A stretch of 64,000 nt of DNA, from the NCBI GenBank assembly GCA_034231615.1, contig CM067306.1, positions 40,463,101-40,527,100 on the forward strand, given 5' to 3'. How positions within the stretch are numbered: position 1 is the first letter of the stretch; every line of letters starts with the position of its first letter. Below the pieces are notes generated by a model. It was not told the DNA's origin, did no database searches, and saw only the letters and a program-made list of their open reading frames with translations. Below are positions 1 to 12,400 of this stretch, piece by piece. The DNA comes from Meghimatium bilineatum. Taxonomy: Eukaryota > Mollusca > Gastropoda > Stylommatophora > Philomycidae. A program made the translations under genes and the position numbers.

Positions 1-242
1 GACTACATCTGACTAATAGAAGTACAAGATAAGCAAATAAGAGGATGTGGATTTGAGCTTCCGCAAGGTCTCTCTTTCTGAAGAGAGAAAGATGCTTAAC
101 CTTCATAATATATTGTTACAAGCTGTCTGTATTTTTCAACAAAGTAAATTTTATAATGACCAGATAACAAGTAAAATGCTTTAACTACATTTATTTGAGC
201 AATTTACCAATGATAAAAGTGTTATATTTTGAATTTTCAAAG

Positions 243-469
243 GTTTATAGCATGCCATCAAATCGATCAGGGTCTCCAAACAAACTTTCAATCCAAGGCC
301 TAGCAGTTCCAGTTGATATTGCATTTGACTGGCTCGCAAAGAGTATTTATGTGGTTGATCGGGACACAGCTCGTATTGAATTGTTTAACATTCCATCTGG
401 TTTACAACAGAATGTTTTATCAGACAATCTTCAAACACCAGTTGCTGTTGCTTTAGATCCAAACATGGG
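243..469 (+). CDS. LRP2: LRP2 exon 1 in window: beta-propeller 1
   Basis: 75 codons plus 2 nt (donor phase 2, GG|GTAAGT). It encodes LDLR class B strands: VPVDIAFDW, then IYVVD in the YWTD position, then [13 protein letters not shown] variant at this place is also what I recall from vertebrate megalin. The acceptor (AG at 241-242) has a poor pyrimidine tract, so this left edge is the least certain of the exon boundaries. The first propeller strands must lie upstream of the window. Confidence 0.85.
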
Positions 470-3400
470 GTAAGTTGAAATAGAGATTATAAAATAATTT
501 AAATGTATGATCAAAATGTCCCCTTGTGCCACCAGTGGGCTTAAGGACCAGCTGTTTACTTGTGTAGGCATATTACCTTGTGCCACCAGTTGACTTTAAG
601 ATCAACTGTTTACTTGTGTAGGCATGTACCCTCATGTGCCATCAGTTGACTTGAAGACAAGCTGCTTACCTGTGTAGGCATATCAGGTTTGAACTTATTA
701 TTATTTTATATCTGATCCAGGTACCTGTTTTTTGCTGATCAAGGTCAGAAAGGACCAACCACAAAGCCACGAATCGAGAGGATTTTCATGGATGGCAGCC
801 ACAGATGGAATCTTGGCTTGAACAAAATTTTGTATCCTCGAGCACTGACTGTAGATATGATCAGCAAGCGCTTGTTTTGGGTAGATTCTCATCTGGATCA
901 CTTGGATATGGTGGATTACAATGGACAAAACAGGTAAAAGATTTATCCAGAATGTTCTATAAAATATGAATTTCTACTTCTCCTGTGATCAGATCTTTGC
1001 TATATGTGTAACTGTTGATAGGTGGTCAATCATCTCCAGGTCATTGTGGCAGCCCTATAGCTATATTTCCCCTCTGACCTTTGTGTCACACCTGACAGCA
1101 TAGTTCTATATAGACTGAACATACCTGAAGGATGTGTTTAGGGTTCTACATTTGGGATTAACATATACATTTATCTGACTGGGAGACTGGTTTGTATGCC
1201 AGTCAATTAGTTATTAGAACATCATTATTATTAGTTAGTTTGTTCCTTTCGTGCCGCAGGTGGCACATAGGGCAGAGGTTTTGATTCTTCTTGTGTTGCG
1301 GTCTGCTGCCTGTAATTTTTAGTTCTTGTATGTTTTTGCAGCTTATTATTTCCCCTTGTTTAAGAATGGTGTTTTTTAGGGTTGCTTTAGGCCTTCCTCA
1401 TTTTCTTTTACCCTCAGGGCTTGTTTTACATAAGGGCTTGTTGGTTCACTCTATTCTCATTGAGTCTTAAAACATGTCCCAGTTATTTCCATGTGTTTTC
1501 TTTTGACATTTGAAACACACTCTTGGTGTGTGTTCTGTTTCTTAAATCACTATTTGTGATAAAATCGCTCCATTTTACGTTCATCAGTTTTCTGAGACAT
1601 TTGTTTTTGAACTGTTATTATACCCTATATTTTCTATCAGTTCCTACTCCTACATTTCTACTTCCTCTTCTTATTCTATGGTTTTCCTCATTATCTAAAT
1701 TATGCCTGACCAAACTTTCTTCTAAAATCTTCATGTGGTTCTTCTCTATCTCTCTCTCCTCATTAAGTTGTATACCTGCCTCCTTGCATTCATGTTTTCT
1801 ACTAAGATGATCTCTGGTCATGTCTTGATAAAATTCTCTTCTAATATCTCGGTTGCCCTCAACACATTCATCCGAGTGGGTGCAGGGATGTCACATTTCT
1901 CTCTCTGATCCTCATTTCTCTCTCTGATCCTCATTTCTCTCTCTGATCCTCATTTCTCTCTCTGATCATCATTTCTCTCTCTGATCCTCTCTGATCCTCA
2001 TTTCTCTCTCTGATCCTCATTCTCTCTCTGATCCTCATTTCTCTCTCTGATCCTCATTCTCTCTCTGAACTCTCTGATCCTCATTTCTATGTCTCTTATC
2101 TTACGCATGTGGTTGCATCTGTGGGTCTCACCAATGGCCCACCCATGCAACAGAAAACCTTAGTGGATGACATGCCGTTATATTGAGGTTATCTTCTTAT
2201 AGAAGCTTCATGGCATGTTATCTATACAATTATGCTTTTATTTTGTTGTTGAAATGTGTTTCATGTTTACCTGAATATATATGTATATATATCAGGGTCT
2301 CTGTGGTTGGGAGGGAGCCAGAGATGTAATGTGCAGCACTGGGGAGGAGGAAACTGACATCACTTTTTTTCCTTTGGCTGAGGCCCATCATAGAGGCACA
2401 GTAACTCAGGACGTGACAATCCTTTTGACTTGAACATTTGTTTGTATGCCTGGAACAATAGAGAAGTTCAGTACAAGCAGTAGTCAATTGGTGGCAGGTA
2501 ATAAGCACAGTGAACCCTATCTTGGCTATAGTGGTTAAGAGCAGTGCATAGGTTGAAACCTACCTTCCTGGAGGTGTGATAGTTATTCTCTGGCTCTGTC
2601 CCGGGGTGGGCCGAAAATCCACAGACTTCCCAGCAATATAATGCCATTTAATGGATCAGCAACCAACCAACCATGTCTATTATCTCTGCCATAAGGTTCT
2701 TCGTTTCTATAGTGTCTGTCAACTTTATTCCTACCTTTACGTAACGCATTGTAAATTCTGACTTGCTCCAACTGGAATATGCGATTGCCCATCTCAAACA
2801 GTTTCTTTTATTTAATTCAACAAATGCAAAGGACTTCTGCCTCCTTCTAATCTTATTCCATGGAATAACAACTTTTTGAACCCTTCCGATTGCATAAACA
2901 TTTTTTTGTAACCCTCCTCTGTGACCTTCCAACCTAATCCAGCTACAAAAATTTTCTTGGGTTTGTACACGTCATGTCCCCAGTTAGTCTCTATCCTTTT
3001 AATACAATTACATGCAATATGCCCCTGACATGTGTAACATCGCCTTACAGCTTCTCTATTTGCTGAATATCTTTGGCCTCTATCAAGTCTGTAATTTCTT
3101 GTGACATTGTAACTCATCCCTGCTGGTGACTCTCTATGTATAACTACCTCTTTTGATTCTGGCTCATCACAAGTTCTTACTCCGCTCCTATGGACTATCT
3201 CCATCCCTGCAGACAATTGTACTATACTAGTACAATTCATATACTGGTGAAGTCTTCAACTGTGCACCAGTCTAATATTCTGGAATATACTGTAGTGTTA
3301 AACATGCTAACTATCACTGCTAAGTCCTCAATATACACACTTTGTATTCAACCTACACTAATATATTTACATGGAGGATCAGTCCCCATCTTTCATTCAG

Positions 3401-6400
3401 GAAATATATAAAACTCTATGAATTTTGACTAAGAGAGCTAGAAAGTCAATTTGGCCACTGATCACAGTTCTCCAATACTTTATTTTATATAGTCTGCTTT
3501 TACTATCCCTCAATTTTAGTTCATCCCCTAATCACTATTTCAGGTGTCCTCTCCTGCTTTTCCACTTTGAGTTCACCCATTTACTCACGCACCTTCGAAA
3601 TATCTGTTTTGAAATCTATTACAACTATTCTTCACAGCAATCTGAACTTGACGAGTTCAGGGATTCTAAAACTAAATTAAGGGCAGCCTGGGCTCCCCAT
3701 TCCCTGGACATCAAACCCCAGCATTCCGTACTGTTACAATTAGAATTACACTGTTACAATTAGACATGTTGACAGTTGCTTGTTTGCTGGTGAACATATG
3801 AATCCATGCTTTAAATATTCAGTACTGTATTGTCTGCATTTCTTTTTTGATTTTGCAGAGTCTGCCATTTTGTAATCAAGGCTTTTAGATTTTGCCACTG
3901 AACATCCATCTGTCTATAATATAGTTTAATGCGGGCATATGAGAAACAAAACATGACACTGCATGCATACTTTCTGTTGGACATGGACTTTCTGTTTGAT
4001 TGGCTTATATAAACACATTGTGCTATTTTGTGAACTATATGTGGATTTCTTCCTTAAATAAACTGTGTCATGACTTGTAGAATATTGTAGATGAGTTCTC
4101 AGTATTTTTCTAACCCAATACATATCCCCATTTCGTCTTAACACCCCCCCCCCCATTATGCCCAATTTTCTCCTTCCGCCCCCTAGATATATAAAAGCAT
4201 GAAATTATAATTGATCAAGTAATAGCATGCTTCATGAAATTATTATTTTATGCCACCTAGACATAGCCATCCCCTGGCGGTATGGCTCACGTTGAGAATG
4301 ACTGAGTTAGAAAATTGGTCTCACATCTGTGAGGTTCAGAGTTCAATCCCCGGTAAGGACTAGGTTTTTTTTGTGTCGGAGGGTAAGTTAAAAAATTCAC
4401 CCTGTACATAACGTGACACCAACAAGAGCACGTGGCCTTTATTACACAGCTAGAAAATCTCTCCCTGTAACTCCCAAATGGGAAACATGCAGTATTTGAC
4501 AGTTTTTTTTAAGTTAAGACTTTTCCTAAAGTTAAAAAAAGTATCTATATTTGCTTTATAGACCACAGCAAGGTCTTTAATAGTGTCCAATATGAAAAAT
4601 TAATAGAATGTCTTCAAGAAATAGGCATAGTTGGAAAAGACATCAGACTGATTCGAAATATATATTGGGAACAGACTGCATCAATAAGATGTGAAAACAG
4701 CTGCTCACCATACATAGAAATAAGAAGAGGGATAAAACAAGGATGTATTTTATCACACAGTCTATTTAATATCTACACAGAGAAAATCTTTAAACATATA
4801 GAAGAAACTTAGGAATGCCAAGACTCAAGATCAGTGAGAAAGTAATAAACAACCTGAGATATGCAGATGACACTAATTCTTTTAGCAGAAAGTGAACATG
4901 AACTATAAAGACTAATAGATACAGTCGATAAATCAAGTACTTTCAATCACTTGAGGAAAATATTAACATGTAATCAAATTACAAACATGCTAATAATGAG
5001 AATTATAAAATGCTACATCTCTTCTATCTTAATGTATGGCTAAGAAACATGGACAATAAACAGAAAAATAGAAGACAGAATCAATGCCTTTGAGATGTGA
5101 ATATATAGAAGAATATGGAGAACATCAAGGAAAGAGAAGAAAACAAACAAAGAGGTTCTAACAACACTTAATATGAAGGAAGAATTATTAAAGGAAATAT
5201 AGATGAAGCAAATAAAATATTTTCAACACATTAAAAGACATAGCACCAAATGGTTCACGTCATCTTGTTTATAAAGTGAATTATTCTCAGAGATCCCTGG
5301 GAATTATGACTTGAAGCTATGGAGTACATGTAATGAGTGGTACTCTCGGCAAGCAGTGTGTAGCTTCGTTGAGGATAGAGTAGATATAGGATAATCCAAA
5401 TACAATTAATTCAATCCTCCACGTCCACTTGCTTTTATATTCCTGCCAGACGTACTATCATCTCAGGGGGACTCAACATCCCAGCTGCAGTCTCTTTAAC
5501 TACATTTGAGAATCAGCTGTTCTTTGTTGACATCACCAAACTGGGTGTGATCCGCGTAAACAAGACTGCAGATCTTCAAAGCTTGAAACAGATCTACAAG
5601 ATGGATGTGGGTGTTCCTACCTCAGTGGTGACTTCACACCACTCCCTACAGACACTCGTCTCTAGAGGTTTGTTATACATTTAGACAAATAATCTACTTT
5701 AAACTTTATGTTTATAGATTATCATCACTTTATCACTGCACCCCGGACAAATCCATATGTGCTCAGGTCTCCACCTCTGCATATAAATACTAATTAGTGT
5801 AGCACAGTGGTTCTCAATATGGACCATATCCCCCCTTGAAAGTTTGGAACCTCTTTTCCCAGTATTTTACTTGGCAATTTAAGATGCCAACTCTTACTGT
5901 AGTGATATTCTAGGCAATTTTTACATTCAGTAGGTTGTCATTGCCTTCTGAATGATCTGGTTCCAAACTACTTACATCTAATTTCAGACCTAGAATATTG
6001 GTATACGAGATATGCTCATTACAGTTTAGCTGCAGTGCAATACTTTTAACTATTTTGTACAGTTTGTATGATTTTTCTCTACAGGACATGAGTTCATAGG
6101 AGTTACTTGGTATGAGAATTATGAGGAATTATACGACTTCTATTCTTGTCTATGTATAATAATGGAATGTCTCCATAACTTTAGTACTCAGAAGACAAGT
6201 TGTCAGTGGTTTATAATGAGAAGAAGCCTTCTACTCGGAGGGTTGTATGTGGAAGGCATGTTCCACCATTCTGTAGGCAGATATACTTTCTCTAGTACTT
6301 TTAAATATTTATTTGGAACACATAATGCAGACACTACAAGATCACCAAACATCAGTAATGAATGGTGGTAAACCATTTATAACTTGCATTTGAACTTCAG

Positions 6401-9400
6401 AAACTCACCTCAAAATTGTAAAACATTAGTAGAAAATATGATATAGAAATTGGCATATCACTAATTGTGCATTGATGCTGAAGTCTACAACAAAATCTCT
6501 AAGGTGACTGTTCGATTTGGCAGACTAAGTGACAATGTGTCAGAACGGAAGGGCATTAGCCTAACCAAAAAATTAAAAGTCTACAGCTCTATTGTTTTCA
6601 CTACCTTACTATACACTTGTGAGACCTGGACAGTGTTCAATCAGACAAACTAGAGTGAGAGTGTTAAATCAATTTCACATGTTCTGTATTCATAAACTTC
6701 TCAGGAAAAAGTGACAAGATGAAGTATCTGATACTGAAGTCCTCACTAGAACAAACGTCCCAAGCATTCATAAGAAGACCCAACTAAGATGGACTGAACA
6801 TGTTGAGCACATGCCTAACAAACAGATTCCAAAACAACTGATGTAGACCTGTGGTGAGCTCCTCAAGGGAAAATAACTTACCAGTGGGCAGGAGAAACAC
6901 TTCTCAAGGACTATCTCAAAGTGTTTCTAAGGAGCTTTAACACCACATCCTGGAAGTCTGTTGCTCAGAATCACCCAGTGTGCCGCAGCACCACCAACAA
7001 AGGTTCTTGCTGTGCCGAGAAGCATAAAATCTCATGGAGAAAACATGCTGGCCAAAAACACAGAACAACAGACACCCAATTCTGATCATACGTGTCCCAT
7101 ATGTGGCTGGGGATTCTAGAATTGAACTTTTTAGTTTATCTCCGCACGCACTAGAGAGATGCAACAAAGCAAGTCTGAAACTGTTTGTGGCTATTATTGT
7201 AGAAATTGGTATAGATAAAAGCCAGATATTTTTGTCTAGTAATATCAAACAAAATTCCATGAATATCCTGCTGAACAATCACATAATGGAAGAAGTTGCC
7301 ACTTTTAAATATCTCTTTTTCCCAAATATATGATGATGACAATTTGAGAAAATATATCAAAATATGTTATATTTATAACAAATATTATAAATTATTATAA
7401 ATAGCCTAGAAATTCAGAATGGATACAGTGAACAGAGGTGTAAATAATAATAACAGTGAAAGCTGTGTAGTTAAAGAGATAGAAGAGGTTTCAGTGGCAG
7501 CAGTACATGTATTAAAAGTAAACATCAATCCGATGAATTTGTGTGCAGAGAATCAAGAACAGATTAGGCAGAATTATAAGATCATGTGTTTTCCCAGTGG
7601 CAACATATGGATGAGAGACTTGGATTTTAAACAAAACATTATCTAAAAGAATAAATTCATTTGAAATGAAGTGCTACAGAAAGATCCTACGAATATCATG
7701 GACAGAGAAAAAGAAGAACATTGAAGTTTTGAACTCTTCTCATCCGCCTGAGATGACCTTTCAATCCATCGTCAGGCGCTGTCTGTGTATTTTGACTCTA
7801 CTCTTCGCCATTGCATATATTACCCAAAGAGGCAGGTAAAATACGAATCTCAGACAAGGAGCCTTGCAGTAGGCCCTTGGGTACTGAACTCAATTCTATC
7901 TGTATGATTCGTGTTGGACAATGATTGACATTTGAGTTGGGCTAGGTTTGCAGTGTCGTTAGAGACTTGGGTACCCCCTCTATGCTGTCCCCCAGTGTCC
8001 AGATTTTGAGTCTCAACACTGCTTCGGTCAGACATTTGAACAATGCGCTCCCCGACATTTGTTCAATGCTTATCCTGTGTGAAATGGGGAGCTATATTCA
8101 AAGCTTTTTTCCATACCCAGAAGTGCATGTTCACATTGGCGTATCCAATACTTGAGTTATGACTCCTACTTTGAATGTGGTCAATTGTGATGGGATGTGG
8201 GCTTCTGTGACTTTTTCCTGTGTTCTGTGGGCTACGCCAGTCGGTCTCGTGCTGAACCATTGTAGCCCCGTTGCCACAGAATTGATTCACATACACTACG
8301 CTGCCCTCTAGTGTGTGTTACATTTTCTAGATTTAGTGTATCTTCATAATGTTAGGGACATTGATATTGGTTGCCCCTCCAATGTTTCTGCTTTTTGAGT
8401 TTGTGAAGTCTAAATGCACAGATGTCGTGCATATGTTGAATGTAATGACGTAGAGATTCCTGAAATATTTCCCATCATTCTGCAAGAAATTCTCATTCCA
8501 TCTATGACATCCACGGACACGATCCCCAAAAGGTTTAGCCAGAATCAACACAAGCAGCTGTATTTCTGTTTGCAGGTGCACCACGAGGAGGTACTTTTGG
8601 GATCTTGGTTATCTGCTAACCCTGGATCCGCTGAGAGTAGTGCGGTACCCTTTACACCCTTGTTTCTATATAAAATCATTCACTTGTACTCTCATTTGTA
8701 CACAAACAATTTGTACACAGCATCTTAAGTTTAATATTAATATTAATTATGGTAATAGTTTTATGATTAGTTTGGATTTGAATGAGAATAAGTATATGGT
8801 CACTTGTCATTACTTGATTATGAAATGCACATTTTGTTTTATGGGATATATGTTATTGTTATTATTTTTAAATGTGTATGTACATAGATATTGTTGAAAT
8901 ATTTGTCCAGACACCAACCCTTGCTTAAACAATCCATGCCAAGACATTTGTGCCATATCCCACAGTTCTGATAACAGTAGACTGGGGTATAGATGCCTGT
9001 GTCGAATGGGTTACAAGTTGGAAAGTGATCAGGTCAACTGCACCAGTAAGTCCGCCTTGTATGGTTAATTTCATTTTCTCAAAATTATAGTCATAAATAG
9101 TAGGTTTTGGTAGGAGTGAATGACATACAAATATCAATCAAGTGCCATGCCGACTGGCGTAGGCGATCATGTTTCTCCACGACTCTCTGTCTCTTGTCTT
9201 GTCAATAAGCTCGGTTGGTGAGCTTCTACCGTGCCACTATACAAGCCCATCTAGTAACTTTTCTCTTTGTCGACCTCTATCTCTTCTCCCTTTGATCTTT
9301 CCAGTAGTTATTAAGTGTTCAAGCTGTGTTCTTCTCAGCACATGCCCTAGGAACCTTGACTGTCTGCCTCTAATGTTTGATATGATTGATCTTTTTACGC

Positions 9401-12400
9401 CAGCATCAATGAGAATCTCTGCATTAGTTTTCTTGGCTGTCCATGCTATTTTCATCATTCTTTTCAGAAACCACATTTCTGTAGCCTCCAATTCACTTTG
9501 AAATTTCTTGTTTACAGTCCATGCTTCACATCCATAAAAAAGAATCTGTTCGATATAACATCTCAGCACCCGAATTTGGGTCTGCATTGATAGACTTCCA
9601 TTGCAAAAAATGGTTCTCATTTTTTGGAATGCTGATTTGGCTTGTGCTGCTCGGCTCTTTATCTCACTTGAGCATCTACCTTCTGATGTTAACAGGGTGC
9701 CAAGATATTTCACTTTTTCAACTTGTGCCAATTTTGTGTTATTAATTATTATGTTGCATCTTGGTGGTGTATGTCTCTTTGATACAACCATTATTTTTGT
9801 TTTCTTCTTGTTTAAACTGAGGCCTTTGTTTTCACTTTCCTTCACTACTTTATCTAATAGGGCTTGCAGTTCTTGTTCGCTTCCTGCGATCAGTACTGTG
9901 TCATCAGCATATCTCAAGTTATTTATATTTCGCATAATGTATTCTGTATACAGGGAGAAAAGGTCAGGTGAGATTACACAACCTTGCCTGACACCCATTT
10001 CTATCTTTTGAAGTCTACCTATAGTGTTGTTAACTCTCATCGCAGCTGTTTGTTTCCAATACATATTTTTTACTATTCTTAGATCTTTCCCATCAACGTT
10101 ACCATACAAATATATGTATTGCTAAATCAGTAGTGCCTAAGCTTATTGTTGAAAGATATGAACCATTGGAGAGACTTGTTGCCTAAGCTTATTGTTGAAA
10201 GATATGAACCATTGGAGAGACTTGTCTTTTAGGAACAAGACACATCAGCAGTAGCATAGACCCAAAACATTCTGACTTAACTTAAACTGTCTTTCAAGGA
10301 AACATGGAAGTGAAAATATGAGAAGCAGTCGGGTTAAAAAAAGTTAATGGATAGGGGGGGGGGGGGCTAGAAAAAATGGGAAAAGTGATCAGGACCCTGC
10401 ATAAATATTTGGAAGTTTACAACAAAGACAGTTAATATAAGTTGATGCTGAACTTCGTATTGTTTACATGTCAATAGTTTATCTAGAGCCTCTGTGGTGG
10501 TAGCATTGTTTTTACTGTTTTCATTGTTTTTCAGTGTGTTTTATATATTCCTGAGAAAGACCAAATAGTTCGAAACGTTGAAAATGTCGTGTGTATTGTC
10601 ACTTGTCTGTTTTCGTGTTTAAACCTCATAACACCTTAGTGATAGTCCGTCTTGTTCAAGTGAAACATTCAAAAACCTGTGTTTTACGTAAGTACTATTG
10701 TTGTTATGTTTCATGCAGTTACCTTATATTGATTGTCGTATTATAATATCAATGGAAGCAACAGGAGGATTATGAAATCTAACAGACTGCAGGGATGAGG
10801 AAATCACAATAATGGCAGAAAAATGTATGCACCTTACTCAATACTGTATTTGCAGATATGTCAGTTGTGTTAGATCACAGGTTTTCACCCATATTTGAAT
10901 TATGACCTCATTTTATAGAGGTAAAATGACCCATAACCCTGATACATGCAAAGAAGGATTTAAATAGGTTACAGAAAATAGATTAAAAGTTTACAATTTC
11001 CGCTGGGAACCCACAGAAAACCTTTTGTGACCCAATTTGAGTTTGGGAACATGTGTGTTAGAACAGTAACCAGCTGTAATATGATTCCATTATAAACCAA
11101 TATTTTTTGCTTCTCATAATTTCAGAGATTGAGAAGTTTATTATATTTGCTTCCCCTCGGTGTATTCGTGGAGTGTCCTTGGAGGAACCAGGCCAATATG
11201 TTACTGATGCTATCCCACCAATCATAGGGCATCGGGTGGGTCGTCTTGGGGTTAATTATGTGGCACTGGATTATGATGCAGAGAATGAGACAGTTTTCTT
11301 CTCTGATGTCAGAAGTCGGGTGATCTATAGAGCTAAAATTGGAAGCTCAGGTCTGTATTTAAGTTGTTAAAAATAAGAAAGTTTTGGTACTCAGCGAAAT
11401 TTTAGGTGCGGATATCAAATAGTTTTTATATTTAATTTTAGATGTTATTGTTTTGAAACATCTGGTAAACTGGTTACCCAGCCATTGAGTCCATATTGTT
11501 GAGATAGCTATAAAGCCTACTATTTATTGTTGTTTCTGCTATTTATTATTTATTGTTGCTATCTATTATTTATTATTAATCTCTGCTATTTATGCCCCAT
11601 TATTTGTCAGTTAATTAAAATAATCTTTTGTTGATTTGTTATTTATTTTTTGTTGATTTCTTTAAAATGTGTTTTTTTATTGATTTATGTTATTTATGAC
11701 TTTCTTCTTGGGAGAATAATGTGGTAATTTCTCCGTTGCTTTCCACAAACAAACTGGAAAGTTGAAAATTAGAAGCTTTAGAGATGTGGTTCTACAGAAG
11801 AATGCTCATGGACTGCCAGGAGAACTAATGTGGAGGTGTTGAGAGTTGAATGTGAAATGGAGCTTGATCAATAATATAACAAAAAGACAATATTTTTTTT
11901 GGATGACTTTAGGAGACAAGGAGACTTAGAGAACATAGTCACAACAGGCAAGATTGACGGCAACAGAAACAGAGTGACAAGTGAGAAAATATTAGACAGT
12001 TTAAAAACCTGGCATGGCAGGGAAACAACAACAATCTTGATACAAATTACTGGAGAAAGAGAGAACTGTGGAGAGCCATGATCGCCTATGCCAGCCAGCA
12101 TGGCACCTGATGATGATGTTATTTATTGTTCATTAGTGTTATTTACTCATGATTTGTATTATTGATTTCTGCTATTTAGTTATTTATTATTAACTTTTGT
12201 TATTTATTATTGATTTGTATTCTTTATTGTTAATTTGTTGTGATATTTATTATTGATTTGTGTTATTGTAAATTAGTTACTTATTGATTTACATCACTGA
12301 TTATTGATTTATTATTTATTGTTGATTCAGATTATTTATTATTGAGGTGTATTTTTTGTTATTGATTTCTGTAATTTATTGTTAATTCAGATTGTTTATT

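Noticed and set aside
1894-2085. CRISPR-like array
   Set aside because: Direct head-to-tail repeats without unique spacers in a spliced eukaryotic gene; the same holds for 32102-32333, 36270-36393 and 51216-51517.
3425-3763. 112-codon frame in the second intron as possible small gene
   Set aside because: Low-complexity, Leu/Ser-rich AT translation without a domain or splice partner.
4338-4357. tRNA gene
   Set aside because: Only a B-box-like segment is present, no closing acceptor stem, and the same unit recurs several times with a SINE body.
5658-5659. Alternative donor for exon 3
   Set aside because: Phase would be 0 and would not match the phase-1 start of exon 4; the GT at 5668 matches.
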